A DNA stretch of 64,000 nucleotides from Pachysolen tannophilus NRRL Y-2460 (taxonomy: Eukaryota; Ascomycota; Pichiomycetes; Alaninales; Pachysolenaceae), in assembly GCA_001661245.1 (NCBI GenBank), contig KV454017.1:124001-188000 (forward strand). The letters are read 5' to 3'. Below the pieces are notes generated by a model. That model saw only the letters and a list, made by a program, of their open reading frames with translations, was not told the origin of the DNA and did no database searches. Below are positions 48,481-57,957 of the stretch, one piece after another (within the stretch, counting starts at the first letter, position 1; each line of letters opens with the position of its first letter). The position numbers and the translations under genes were made by a program.

Positions 48481-50283
48481 TTAGAAGGTTAAATATAATG
48501 AACACATTAAACTTGGTCCTGTAGCAATTCCAAACCAAAAGATAATATTACCAAAAATTTTTTTATCTTTTAAATATTTGCTTCTGGAAATACTAACTAA
48601 TGGTAATTGAAACATTTGTAAAAGTAATAAATATCCTCTTAATTTACCAAATATAACAAACATAACTAATTCATGGATTAAACTACTCAAGAAAAAAGTT
48701 ATGAAAGTTGCATTCATTTTTGATAATTTTAAAGCACTTATTGATGAATGATAAACATGTCTTAATAAAAATTCATGAACTGGAATATTCCATAATCTTG
48801 CAAATTCATCCCATGTAACACAATTCCACCATTCTCCATAAAATCTTCTATCTGCAAACATTGATAATTCTGCAATTGCATTTAAAATTAATTCCCATAT
48901 AAGGTACCAGACCAGCAAGTACATCAGTAAAAAAGGTGTCATAAGATCAAATAATAATAATGGATAATTTTTAATTCTTTCAATCATTGGTAATGAACGT
49001 AATGTAATAGCTTTTAAACTTAATGGATAAATCCAAGTTTGAGCAATTAAAACCATTATAAAAATTGTACCAAATATACGTAAAATTTTACCTAAAACAT
49101 AATTCCATCTAATATTTTTAGTTCTAGGATATTCAATTACATATACAACAGTTGGAAACATTGTATATTGGAAAAAATTATTTAAACAAATATTATTTGG
49201 AAATTTTAAATCTTTTGTTTGATAATTAAGTTCAAATTCACAAAAATTTATACTTTCTTTTAAAGATTTTAAAGTATCAAAATCAATTTCAATTTCTTTA
49301 TATTTTAATAAATAATTTTTACTAAAATTTAATTCTTCAGTTATATTCCATAAATAACCATTATAAAAAGCATATGAATGCATTTTCATCAACATTACTA
49401 AAGAATGAAGACATAAAAATACTTTACCAATCCAAGAATATTTATGATATTCAGCAAACCAAAGGAAAAAAAATAAAAAGAAAAATTGATAAATATTTTG
49501 TAAAATTAAACCAATTTTATTCCAATTTATAAAATTTTTTTTAATTAATAATTGTAAAAAAAATGATCCATACATTGATAAATACATTAATAAATCTGTT
49601 AAACCAATTTTAATTAAATCTGTTTTTAACATAACCATAATTGGTGCATTTAAAATTGAACCTTTTTCAAGATGATAATGAACTAAAGTATTACAAAATA
49701 ATAATGAAATTGCAAACCAGAAAAGTATATAAAATCCATAAAATTTAGAACTTATAATTATTTCTGATTCAAAAATTGTTTTATTTTGAACAAATTTAAC
49801 ATCGGAAAATCTCGATCTTAATTTACCATCTCTATCATATCTAATTGAATGCATTGGATTAAGCAAACCTTTAGAATTCAGTGGTCCAACAACCAGTGGA
49901 CTAGAACCTTCTTCTTCTTTCTTGTTTTTTTGTTTCTTATTACGAAGAAACAAAGAATTACCATTTACATTAGCACCACTAGCACCACTAGCACCACTAG
50001 CTGCACTAGCTGCACTTGCTAAAACTTGTTCCGTAGCATTCTCTGTAGAATTCTCTAAAGAATGCTCTGAAGCATCTGCCAAAACGTGCTTTATAGCATG
50101 CTCGGTAGCATTCATCACAAATGGAGGTGGTGTTCCACTAGGAGTAGGAGATTCTAATACACTTGTTGAAGAATACTCATCACTATCATAAACACTTTTC
50201 CTAGGCTTATCCTTATTCAAACTCTTAATCTGTTCAACTTTTAACTCAGTATTGGATCGCTTCACTTCCCCTTTATCCAGCAT
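48481..50283 (-). CDS. ARE2: Sterol O-acyltransferase (ARE1/ARE2)
   Basis: This MBOAT-family ER enzyme esterifies ergosterol with fatty acids for storage in lipid droplets. The first ATG is at 50283 (600 residues); the open frame before it lacks ATG. A ~170-residue hydrophilic N-terminus holds an Ala/Ser/Gly repeat and an imperfect SxENxTE-type repeat. Conserved parts include SRFSDVKFVQNKTIFESEIIISSKFYGFYILFW and the FYxDWWN-type motif as RRFYGEWWNCVTWDEFARLWNIPVHEFLLRHVY. The catalytic His region is LIHELVMFVIFGKLRGYLL. About nine transmembrane segments are present. Its neighbours match both S. cerevisiae ARE1 (BUD23, IMG1) and ARE2 (ATP23, YNR021W), as expected for an unduplicated parent gene. 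Confidence 0.93.
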   Translation of the reverse strand: MLDKGEVKRSNTELKVEQIKSLNKDKPRKSVYDSDEYSSTSVLESPTPSGTPPPFVMNATEHAIKHVLADASEHSLENSTENATEQVLASAASAASGASGASGANVNGNSLFLRNKKQKNKKEEEGSSPLVVGPLNSKGLLNPMHSIRYDRDGKLRSRFSDVKFVQNKTIFESEIIISSKFYGFYILFWFAISLLFCNTLVHYHLEKGSILNAPIMVMLKTDLIKIGLTDLLMYLSMYGSFFLQLLIKKNFINWNKIGLILQNIYQFFFLFFFLWFAEYHKYSWIGKVFLCLHSLVMLMKMHSYAFYNGYLWNITEELNFSKNYLLKYKEIEIDFDTLKSLKESINFCEFELNYQTKDLKFPNNICLNNFFQYTMFPTVVYVIEYPRTKNIRWNYVLGKILRIFGTIFIMVLIAQTWIYPLSLKAITLRSLPMIERIKNYPLLLFDLMTPFLLMYLLVWYLIWELILNAIAELSMFADRRFYGEWWNCVTWDEFARLWNIPVHEFLLRHVYHSSISALKLSKMNATFITFFLSSLIHELVMFVIFGKLRGYLLLLQMFQLPLVSISRSKYLKDKKIFGNIIFWFGIATGPSLMCSLYLTF

Positions 50284-50526
50284 CTTCCAACATTCAATTC
50301 TATACAAGCTTTCCTATTCTTCTCTTTCTTCTTAAATTAATTAATTAAATTGTTTTATAAAAAGGATGAGAAAACCTATCTTTGAAACGCACAAATAAAA
50401 ATAAAAATATAAAAAAAAATTAAAAGAAAAAAATTTTTATTAAATTTAAAAATTTATTTAAAATTCATTTTTAAAAGAATTTTGTTTTAAATAAAAGAGA
50501 GCTTTAGAGAGTCTTAGAGTCTGAGA

Positions 50527-51336
50527 ATGTCCCGTCCAGAACAGATTGCTCCACCTGAAGTTTTTTATAATGATTCTGAATCTTTTAAATATACGAATAA
50601 TTCTAGAGTTATGAAAATTCAAGCTCAAATGACTGATAGATCTTTAGAACTTTTAAATTTGAATAATACATCTGATTTATTTTTGATTGATGTTGGATGT
50701 GGGTCTGGTCTTTCTGGAGAGATATTGACTGAAAGAGGGTTTCAATGGGTTGGGTTAGATATTTCTCCTTCTATGTTGGCTAATGGGTTAGATAAAGAAG
50801 TTGAAGGTGATTTATTTTTAAGTGATATAGGAAATGGTATACCTTTTAGAGCAGGAACATTTGATGCAGGGATATCGATTTCAGCTATTCAATGGCTTTG
50901 TAATGCAGATTCATCTAATGCTGACCCAAAGAAAAGACTTTTAAGATTTTTTAATACTTTATATTCATCTTTAAAACGTGGTGGGAAATTTGTTGCTCAA
51001 TTTTATCCACTGAATGATAATCAAATTGAACAAATTACTTCAAGTGCCAAAACCGCAGGATTTCAAGGTGGAATTATAGTTGATGATCCTGAAAGTAAAA
51101 AAAATAAAAAACATTATCTTGTATTAACAGCAGGTGTTAGTGAAAGACAAATTAATTTAAAAGGTGTTACTATAGAACAAAAAAATGAAAATTCAAAATT
51201 AAAATCAAAATCAAAAAGACAAGTTGAAACAAGAAAAGAATATATTAATAGAAAGAAAGAATTAATGACGAAAAGAGGTAAGAAAGTTGCTAATGATTCA
51301 AAATTTACTGCAAGAAAGAGACGTCCTAAATTTTAA
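50527..51336 (+). CDS. BUD23: 18S rRNA (guanine-N7) methyltransferase BUD23
   Basis: Bud23, with Trm112, methylates G1575 (S. cerevisiae numbering) of 18S rRNA and supports 40S maturation. The 269-residue protein starts MSRPEQIAPPEVFYND. The SAM-binding fold follows, with LIDVGCGSGLSGEILTERG (motif I), WVGLDISPSML, GDLFLSDIGNGIPFRAGTFD and SISAIQWLCNAD. Next are RFFNTLYSSLKRGGKFVAQFYP and the conserved GFQGGIIVDDPESKKNKKHYLVLTAG. The basic C-terminus (RKEYINRKKELMTKRG...RKRRPKF) fits nucleolar localisation. It is divergent from ARE with a short spacer containing AAAAAAATTTTT stretches, perhaps RRPE-like. Confidence 0.96.
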   Translation: MSRPEQIAPPEVFYNDSESFKYTNNSRVMKIQAQMTDRSLELLNLNNTSDLFLIDVGCGSGLSGEILTERGFQWVGLDISPSMLANGLDKEVEGDLFLSDIGNGIPFRAGTFDAGISISAIQWLCNADSSNADPKKRLLRFFNTLYSSLKRGGKFVAQFYPLNDNQIEQITSSAKTAGFQGGIIVDDPESKKNKKHYLVLTAGVSERQINLKGVTIEQKNENSKLKSKSKRQVETRKEYINRKKELMTKRGKKVANDSKFTARKRRPKF

Positions 51337-51678
51337 TTTAATAATAATAATAAAAAACAACATTTTTTCGGTTTTTTTTTGGATTTATAACATTACACCA
51401 GCAATAACCTTTTACCCATACCTTCTACCACACCCTGAACCATCTCCAAAGCATCTCCCTTGTAACTTGTAATCTCTCTGTAACTGTTGTTGTCGTTGTT
51501 GTCGTTGTCGTTCTCAGCCTATTCAGAAGTATCTGCCATTCCATTTGTGGGCAAATAATGAAATTTTTTTCCCACCAAAAAAAAAAACTGAAGCGCCGAC
51601 GACAACAAATAAAAGAGAAATTATATAGATATAACTTGTAATTTATATATAAATATCGATAAAGATTCTAGGTTGGAA
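51337..51678. other. Spacer BUD23 / IMG1
   Basis: It contains a GTTGTC/GTCGTT repeat (about 51486-51513) and a poly-A tract; it should hold the IMG1 promoter. No gene is seen. Confidence 0.5.
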
Positions 51679-52277
51679 ATGTTTTCATTAAGTAGGAAAA
51701 GAGTATTAGGTTTACCTTTATTGATTAATCAAAGAGTTGGTTTTAAAACTCAAACTAGTAAGTATTAAAATGTAATTTAAAATTTATTTAAACTTGTTTT
51801 TACTAATCTTATAAAATGTTTTAATGATTTTTTTTTTTAGAAACGATAAAAGTTTATGAACCTTTACCAAATGCACATAAGGACGGTAAACCATTAATGG
51901 ATGTTATTAGAGCAGATCAGTATAAGAAGTTGGATCCTTCTGGGATAAAGCAAAAACTTTTGGATTCGAAAAATCCTACAAGATTAAGGTCTGGTGATAT
52001 AGTAAGAATTAATTATAAAAATAATATCAAACCATCAATAACAGGAATGATCATTGCACTCAATAGAGCAGGTTTGGAATCAAATTTACTTTTAAGAAAT
52101 CAAGTTACCAAAATTGGTGTTGAACTTCGAGTATCTGTTTTTAATCCAATCATTGAAAGAATAGATATCTTGAGAAAACCAATGACTTATAGACCAAGAA
52201 ATAAACTATACTACATCAGAAATAATAGATTGGATGTTGGCGACTTGGAGAACGTCAAGGGAAAGAAACTTCTTTGA
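51679..52277 (+). CDS. IMG1: Mitochondrial ribosomal protein bL19m
   Basis: Img1 is the mitochondrial large-subunit protein of the bL19 family. The gene is spliced: exon 1 is 51679-51757 and exon 2 is 51841-52277 (171 residues). Exon 1 gives a basic presequence (MFSLSRKRVLGLPLLINQR). Exon 2 holds PLMDVIRADQYKKLDPSGIKQKLLD and the bL19 core SGDIVRINYKNN...SITGMIIALNRAGLESNLLLRNQVTKIGVELRVSVFNP. It ends with IERIDILRKP and an Arg/Tyr-rich tail. It stands next to BUD23 and ARE, as on S. cerevisiae chrIII. Confidence 0.94.
51758..51840 (+). other. IMG1 intron
   Basis: The donor is GTAAGT at 51758, the branch-point-like TACTAAT is at 51801-51807 and the acceptor TTTTAG ends at 51840. It is phase 1 and separates presequence from mature protein. 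Confidence 0.9.
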
Positions 52278-52598
52278 ATAAATTTCATAATTTATATCCC
52301 CTTTGTCTAGTTAATCACTTGTATATAGCTGTCGTTGTCGTTGTCGTTGTCGTTGGTACCTAAATTGGGTCATATTGTGACCCAATTTTATATCGAAAAA
52401 AGGTCGTTGCTGATAAATCAAAAAAAAATCTTTATGTCCTCTTTTTAATAAAACCGTTGAACTTTTCAAGTTTTGTAGTATTATATATTTATGAATATAT
52501 ATATATATTTATAAATATATTTGATATTTGATATTTGATATTTGTTAATTAATATTTAATATATCAGTAATTGTTGTGTAAAAATTGTGATTGATATA
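52278..52598. other. Spacer IMG1 / YNR021W homologue
   Basis: Holds a perfect (GTCGTT)4 run (52331-52354) followed at once by an 11+11 base inverted repeat (52362-52388), then AT-rich sequence with (TA)n and ATATTTG repeats up to the next start. No gene is seen. Confidence 0.65.
52362..52388. repeat. Perfect inverted repeat upstream of the YNR021W homologue
   Basis: The arms are AAATTGGGTCA and TGACCCAATTT with a 5-base loop (52373-52377). It could be a dimeric regulator site or a transcript hairpin. A related imperfect palindrome lies upstream of HAT2 (57748-57780). Confidence 0.75.
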
Positions 52599-53812
52599 AT
52601 GAGCAGTTTAACTTCTTCTTTATTAAATTTTTTTGGTGCAAGGGTTCCTTCAGGACAAACTGATGGGTAAGTGAAAAAAAATCAATAATACCGTAAAATA
52701 TTGAACTAAATATGAATGAAATAGTTTGCTAACTTTAATGATTTTATTTCTTGTGAAATTTTTTTTTCTTTTTTTCTAGTCTTACCAAAACTTATTATGA
52801 TTACTCTATAGATGAGTTAAAACTGATGACAATTTTAGAACGTCTTTCAATTCGTGATTGGAATGTTGAAATTTTCACTCTTTTAATTACTTTAGGACTT
52901 GTTTTAATATGGAAAATTGGATTAACTTATAATGAATCAAAAGTGAAAAAATGGTTAACAAAACATGAACAAGTTTTTAAAGATCAATTTTATCAATTTG
53001 GTACTTCTTCTAATGAGATTTATATTAAAGATAGTGCTGAAGATTTTGCTTCATATGCAACTGGTAGATTAAATATTTCTCATTTAAATATTAATTTTAA
53101 TTTAGAACCTAGACATAATATGTTTTTCTATATTATGGAAGTTATTTTTTCATTTTTTGTCAAGGCAATTACAAAACCAGAAGATAAAATTGAATTAAGA
53201 ATAACTTTAGATAAATTTGCAAATGATAAAATTGATGAATGTATTTGGGCAATTGTTAATAAAGAACAAATGAATAAATATAGAGAATCAAATTATTATA
53301 TTTCTTTAACAAAAACTTCTGATTCTGAATTATTACCAAGAGAATTTGTATTTATGTCAGAAGTTCCAGATTTAAATGAAGCTTTATTTACAAAAGATTT
53401 AAAAGATTCAATTCAAAATTCAGGTAAAATTTTAAGATTTTTAGCAATAACAGATCAACCAAATGATAAACCAACAAAAATTCAAGATACAAGACCTTTT
53501 AAAAGATTTATCTTACAATTGAATTTCCCATCTTCAGAAGAAGAATATGAAAATTCTAAAAAATTAGTTAATTCTTTTATAACTTTAGTTGATCATGCTG
53601 TAAAGAAAGAATTTAAACCAGAAACTATTAAAAAAATCTTGAAAACAAGAGAAGTAGAAATTAATAAATTGAAAAAAATTGATGAAGATTTGAAAAAAGA
53701 AGAACTGGAACTGAAAAGAATTGCTAAATTGAAGAATTTATCTGAAGAAGAACAGAAAAAATTGGAGAAAAAAAGACAAAGAAAACTGTTAAAACAACAG
53801 AGAATTCGTTAA
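52599..53812 (+). CDS. YNR021W / CCDC47-family ER membrane protein
   Basis: The gene is spliced: exon 1 is 52599-52666 and exon 2 is 52780-53812 (366 residues). The family (CCDC47/PAT10, DUF1682) contains ER proteins; human CCDC47 is part of the PAT complex that shields transmembrane segments during insertion. One transmembrane segment lies near the N-terminus (about residues 46-64, IFTLLITLGLVLIWKIGL). It is followed by the cytosolic domain, with FYQFGTSSNEIYIKDSAEDFASYATGRLNI and LEPRHNMFFYIMEVIFSF. Also present are RITLDKFANDKIDECIWAIVNK and FKRFILQLNFPSSEEEYENSKKLVNSFI. The C-terminus is a long Lys/Glu coiled coil ending KKRQRKLLKQQRIR, typical of the family. In S. cerevisiae it is next to ATP23 and MRPL50. 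Confidence 0.88.
52667..52779 (+). other. Intron of the YNR021W homologue
   Basis: The donor is GTAAGT at 52667, the branch-point-like TGCTAAC is at 52727-52733 and the acceptor TTCTAG ends at 52779. Phase 2. Confidence 0.88.
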
Positions 53813-54130
53813 TCCAATAAAAGACAATAAAAAAAAAAAATAACAAGGGTAGCTCTTTTTTTTTTTATATATATATTCTCTTTCTTTTTCTTTTTTATTT
53901 CATTTCTTTTAAATCTAATCCGTATCCTTTCTTTAACTTTCCTTTCCTTTCCTTTCTCTCTATTGTTTTATCTTGATTTAAAACTAGTTTTGTTTTGTTA
54001 TTTATCAATTTTTCACCTTTAAATTTATACTAAAAATTATTTTTGTAGTACAATTTTTTTTTAAAGTCATATTTAATTAATATATAAAATATATCATCAT
54101 CATCTCAATTCAAACTAGACATTCTCATCA
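53813..54130. other. Spacer upstream of the 104-residue gene
   Basis: Poly-A/T, a CTTTC-type run (about 53935-53958) and AT-rich sequence. No gene or clear motif. Confidence 0.5.
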
Positions 54131-54445
54131 ATGGAAGATTTACAACAGATCTTGAATGAATATCCATCGCCGGTTTTTTTCAAAGAGTTATCGTTGATTA
54201 GATCGAATAACGATATAGAATCTATAGTGGGGAATAAAAGTTATTTGAAATGTTTAACTTTAGAATCAAAAAAATTTAATATTTATATATCTGAAGATGG
54301 TTGGTACTCAATTCCAATAGATTTAGAGACATCAAAAGAGAGACGGTATTATCCAACTTTTGAATCATTAATGAAACAAGAATCATCAAAGTTCAATGAT
54401 GTGTGGAATAAAAAGTTTTTAGAAATGTTAAATGATATTACTTGA
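54131..54445 (+). CDS. Small GSKIP-like (DUF727) protein
   Basis: The 104-residue protein starts MEDLQQILNEYPSPVFFKEL. The core is YLKCLTLESKKFNIYISEDGWYSIPIDLE, then RRYYPTFESLMKQESSKFNDVWNKKFLEMLNDI. The pattern, a beta-meander with a (G/S)W or GF strand followed by a Y-x-T-(F/I)-x-S-L helix and a terminal helix, resembles the GSKIP domain, which also occurs in CLU1/CLUH. In animals GSKIP binds GSK3-beta and PKA; the fungal role is unknown. The match is by overall pattern only, so it could also be an unrelated small protein. The strong start context and full-length order support a real gene. Confidence 0.6.
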   Translation: MEDLQQILNEYPSPVFFKELSLIRSNNDIESIVGNKSYLKCLTLESKKFNIYISEDGWYSIPIDLETSKERRYYPTFESLMKQESSKFNDVWNKKFLEMLNDIT

Positions 54446-54685
54446 TTGAATTTATTGAATAAACTTACATGTTGTTTTAAAATAACAATAACTCAATTTT
54501 ATTTTTTTTTTATAATTTTTATATCGTTTTCTATAATAACTACACAAACAACTATATATGCATGGCCGTCTCTCCTTCAACCAGTTATAGCGTCGTCTTA
54601 AAATTCAAATTCAAATTGTCTCAAATAATAATAAAAAGTAAAAAATCAAATAAAAAAAAAAAAAAAAGAATGAAAAATCATTCAT

Positions 54686-56983
54686 TCAGTATTGGAATGT
54701 ATAGTCTCTATGGTCTGGCAAGACAACATTCTCAGTGTATTCCCTGCGATAACCATCGTTATCAATAATGAAATTGTATTTAGGTTTGGTTTTTAAAGTG
54801 GCAATTTTTAAATCATTGGCATCCAAGGTGACCTGTCCGCAATTATTCTTCATGTATAAAAGAGTGTTCTCACTGCTAAGTGAATGGCTTAATTGACAAT
54901 ATTTATCAGACAAGTTATTAACACAAATAGTTTGTTCTGGATCAGATTCTTGACTTGGTTCTTCAATGGTTTCAAAAGTTGCATTGGTTGCATTGTTCTT
55001 CTCGTTCTCATCATTCTCATCATCGTAATAATAATCAGCAACAATATCACCAATTGTGTATGCTGGTGTAGTTGGTTTGATTGCATCAAAATCATCAACG
55101 TTCTCATTGTTGTTTTCATTGTTTTCATTGTTTTCAATTTTGTGGTTATTAACGTCTTCATTGTTATTTTCATATTCAAAAATTTCAAAGTTTTTGTGGT
55201 TGTTTTCAATTTCATTTTTGTAATCCTGATCACAAATTTCAACATCTTTAACAGTTTTAATAGAAATTCTACCTAAACTTGGTTTTCTCGAGTTGGAAGT
55301 TTCACAAATAACAACATCTGCAGCTTGTTGTTCTTGTTTAAAACTTTTCTTTGTGTCTTGTCTTTGAATAACATTAGAAGTTTTCTTGGTAAAATATCTA
55401 ACTGCATAATCAAATTTTTTAGGATTTTTCATCAAATTTTCGGAAATAATGTTTAAATTACCATCTTCAATAGCTTGAATAACATTTTCAAAAGTTAATG
55501 GCTTAACTTCTTTCTTAAATTTTTCTCTCAAGGAAAAAGTTGTTTTTTTGTTTCTTAATAACATATTCAGTCTTCTCTCATCAGCCAAGATACTTTGTAA
55601 TAATTCTTCATCTGAAATATTTTCAAATTGCTTGTTCAAATTTTCAGAATTGCAAATGCGCATATATAATGAATAAGGATCAATATTTTCTTCTTTTTTA
55701 GCTTCCTTTTCTTCCTTTTTAGCTTCTTTTTCTTCTTCTTCTCTCATAATGATATCAAAAATAGTTTTTGTTGGATCATATTTTTTGTATTGGGTATCGT
55801 TTTTCTTGAAAATAGTTTTAATTTTTTTGTAATTCTTGTGATTTCTGTGAATAATATGAACTCTGTGAATTCTATGGTGAGCTCTGTAAGCATTGTAATA
55901 TTTTTCCCATCTGTGTGTTTTGTAAACTATATGTTTTTTAAATTTTTTAGGTTTCCTAGATTTTCTTTGTTTGTTAATTCCAGTTTTTGAGTTCCAAAAG
56001 ATAAAGTTTGATTTTAAAGTGTTTTTGAATGAAGTTTCAGGTTCACCTGACTTTGCCGGCCGCTCAAAGTCTTTGGCGTAATGAAATCTTCCTTCTTCGT
56101 CACTAATTTCAAAACTCATCTCGGTTACATCTACATCATCTTCTTCATCTTCCTCCTCTTCCTCCTCCTCCTCCTCATCATCATCATCCTCAACTTCCTC
56201 CTCTTCATCTTCTTCTTCTTCAACTTCGTTCATTTCAACATCAACTTCCTCCTCTTCTTCTTCTTCATCCTCCTCCTCTTCATCCTCATCTTCATCATCA
56301 TCTTCATCGTCATCCTCATCATCATCTTCTTCTTCATCGTCATCCTCTTCATCCTCTTCATCCTCCTCATCAACTTCATAAATAACAGAGTTAGCAATAC
56401 CACCATCAAAACTTGGAACAGCAGTGGCAGTTTCAGAACTAAAAGAAACAAACCTGTTAATCAAAGGTGAAGTTGATTCCGTATTCTTAGCAACATTGTT
56501 GCGGTTAACTCTACGGGTAACTAAAGGTAAATGCTCCAACATATCTTTGTCTTCATTCTCATCAACGTGCAGAATTAAAGAATCCATGTCCTCACTGGTG
56601 CTTGGGAAAATAGTGGTTGATGACAATGAAGTTTCAGTGTCCCCCTTCACTTCATTTTCAACATCGTCATCAACTTTCTTTTCCCATTTGCTGGCATGCA
56701 AATGGTGTTTGTGGAACCAGTTTCTTAATCTTTCTGAACGTCCATGAAAACGAAAAGAACCAGAGCGATAACCCTTACCCCTTGAGTTAACCTTTGCAGC
56801 TTCCATCTTCTCCTTCAAGTCCTCATCATCCATCTCACATGGTTGTGGAGTTGGAATACGAGTGCTGTAGTTAACATAAGATTCATAATCTTTAGTTGCC
56901 TTTTCTGAACTAGCTGAAACTGCTTGGTTTTTGCTTAATCTCATCGACAAAAGCAAATCAGTTTGAGCTCTAACAAAACCCAT
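54686..56983 (-). CDS. Large acidic/basic protein of unknown function
   Basis: The first in-frame ATG is at 56983 (765 residues, MGFVRAQTDLLLSMRLSKN). Visible parts: a Ser/Arg-rich N-terminal block (KGYRSGSFRFHGRSERLRNWFHKHH, about 75-100), then an extreme Asp/Glu run of about 85 residues (near 215-300, encoded at about 56110-56370). Next is a His/Tyr/Lys/Arg-rich basic block (KFKKHIVYKTHRWEKYYNAYRAHHRIHRVHIIHRNHKNYKK, broken up here only by function). A more ordered middle follows (FENISDEELLQSILADERRLNMLLRNKK, then PLTFENVIQAIEDGNLNIISENLMK). After an Asn/Glu-rich linker comes a short C-terminal motif, IIDNDGYRREYTENVVLPDHRDYTF, that looks conserved. I do not recognise it. Chromatin or nucleolar proteins often combine such acidic and basic blocks. 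Confidence 0.6.
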   Translation of the reverse strand: MGFVRAQTDLLLSMRLSKNQAVSASSEKATKDYESYVNYSTRIPTPQPCEMDDEDLKEKMEAAKVNSRGKGYRSGSFRFHGRSERLRNWFHKHHLHASKWEKKVDDDVENEVKGDTETSLSSTTIFPSTSEDMDSLILHVDENEDKDMLEHLPLVTRRVNRNNVAKNTESTSPLINRFVSFSSETATAVPSFDGGIANSVIYEVDEEDEEDEEDDDEEEDDDEDDDEDDDEDEDEEEEDEEEEEEEVDVEMNEVEEEEDEEEEVEDDDDEEEEEEEEEDEEDDVDVTEMSFEISDEEGRFHYAKDFERPAKSGEPETSFKNTLKSNFIFWNSKTGINKQRKSRKPKKFKKHIVYKTHRWEKYYNAYRAHHRIHRVHIIHRNHKNYKKIKTIFKKNDTQYKKYDPTKTIFDIIMREEEEKEAKKEEKEAKKEENIDPYSLYMRICNSENLNKQFENISDEELLQSILADERRLNMLLRNKKTTFSLREKFKKEVKPLTFENVIQAIEDGNLNIISENLMKNPKKFDYAVRYFTKKTSNVIQRQDTKKSFKQEQQAADVVICETSNSRKPSLGRISIKTVKDVEICDQDYKNEIENNHKNFEIFEYENNNEDVNNHKIENNENNENNNENVDDFDAIKPTTPAYTIGDIVADYYYDDENDENEKNNATNATFETIEEPSQESDPEQTICVNNLSDKYCQLSHSLSSENTLLYMKNNCGQVTLDANDLKIATLKTKPKYNFIIDNDGYRREYTENVVLPDHRDYTFQY

Positions 56984-57747
56984 TTTCGAAAGTATGTGTT
57001 TTTTTTTTCTTGGTTGGTTTCTGTTTGATCGCAATAAATAAATAGTAAAAAGTTTTAAGTTAAATAGTTTTAAAAAAGTTTTTTTTTGTTTAAATAGCTA
57101 ATATTTAAATAAGTTTTAAGAATGTGTTATTATCCTTAAAGAAATAAAATAAGTAAAAGATGATTACAAGAACTTGAAGACCACCACCCACTTATATATC
57201 ATTTCGAAAAATCAATGGAGAGTTTTTGTGCAACTAATCAACTTGAAAATACCTTTCGTCTATATTTGTGGACAATAACACAAAGATTCAAAAATACGCA
57301 CGCCGCACATAAACTTGCATATTTTACATACTTCTGGAAAGATGTTGAAAGAGAACAACGATAATAACGATAAACACAAAAGCTTTTCTATAACACAAAA
57401 ATAAGGATGTCCCTATTCTTTTTTTTTTCTTTTTTGTTTTTTCTTTCGTTGCCACAGAGACAAGTTCTTAAATAAAAGAGAAGAAATTAAATTAAGGAAA
57501 TAATTGTACGCTTCTTTGTGTCTCTATAGTTACATTTTTGATTAAAAAGATTAAAAAAACTTAATTTATCTAAATATATTTCACAAAACAAAAAAAATCT
57601 AATCTCTTTTGATCTCTTTTCTTCAATTTTGTGTCCTTTTTTCCTTTTTCTTGTTCATGCCACAAATACTAAAAAATAGAAAGAAATGGAAATTGTAACA
57701 TTTCAAGTCAACTTCCGTTCACATCTTTAAAACTGGATCACTTAGTT

Positions 57748-57780
57748 TTAAAATTGGTCCATTCTATGAACCAATTTTAA
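57748..57780. repeat. Imperfect palindrome upstream of HAT2
   Basis: The outer arms TTAAAATTGGT (57748-57758) and ACCAATTTTAA (57770-57780) pair perfectly. The inner CAT/ATG also pair around a TCT loop after one mismatch. The AAATTGG half is shared with the inverted repeat at 52362-52388. Confidence 0.7.
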
Positions 57781-57802
57781 GGTAGTGCGTTAAATATCAA
57801 TA

Positions 57803-57808
57803 ACGCGT
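57803..57808. promoter_or_regulatory. MCB box (ACGCGT) upstream of HAT2
   Basis: A palindromic ACGCGT lies 150 bases before the HAT2 start and is the MBF (Mbp1/Swi6) consensus for G1/S genes. A histone-deposition gene is a sensible target. Single site, tentative. Confidence 0.4.
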
Positions 57809-57957
57809 CATGAAAAAAAAAAAAAGAAAAAAAAGGGTCAAAAAATGGCCCTTTTTTTTCACCTACAAAAATATAAAATAAAAAAACGGACAAAAAGATC
57901 TTTATCTATCAAGAGTACCAGCTAATAATAATCAAGAAAAAAAAGAATAGATGGAAG

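Larger units (their letters stand above)
56984..57957. other. Divergent promoter region upstream of HAT2
   Basis: About 970 bases with no gene. It contains an imperfect 33-base palindrome (57748-57780), an ACGCGT box (57803-57808) and several poly-A/T tracts. A short ATG-started frame at 57951 (seven codons) overlaps the HAT2 start in another frame. Confidence 0.6.

Noticed and set aside
56110-56470. Plus-strand ORF of Phe/Ile/Leu-rich residues (membrane-like)
   Set aside because: It is the antisense of the Asp/Glu run of the minus-strand gene; the hydrophobicity is a complement artefact.
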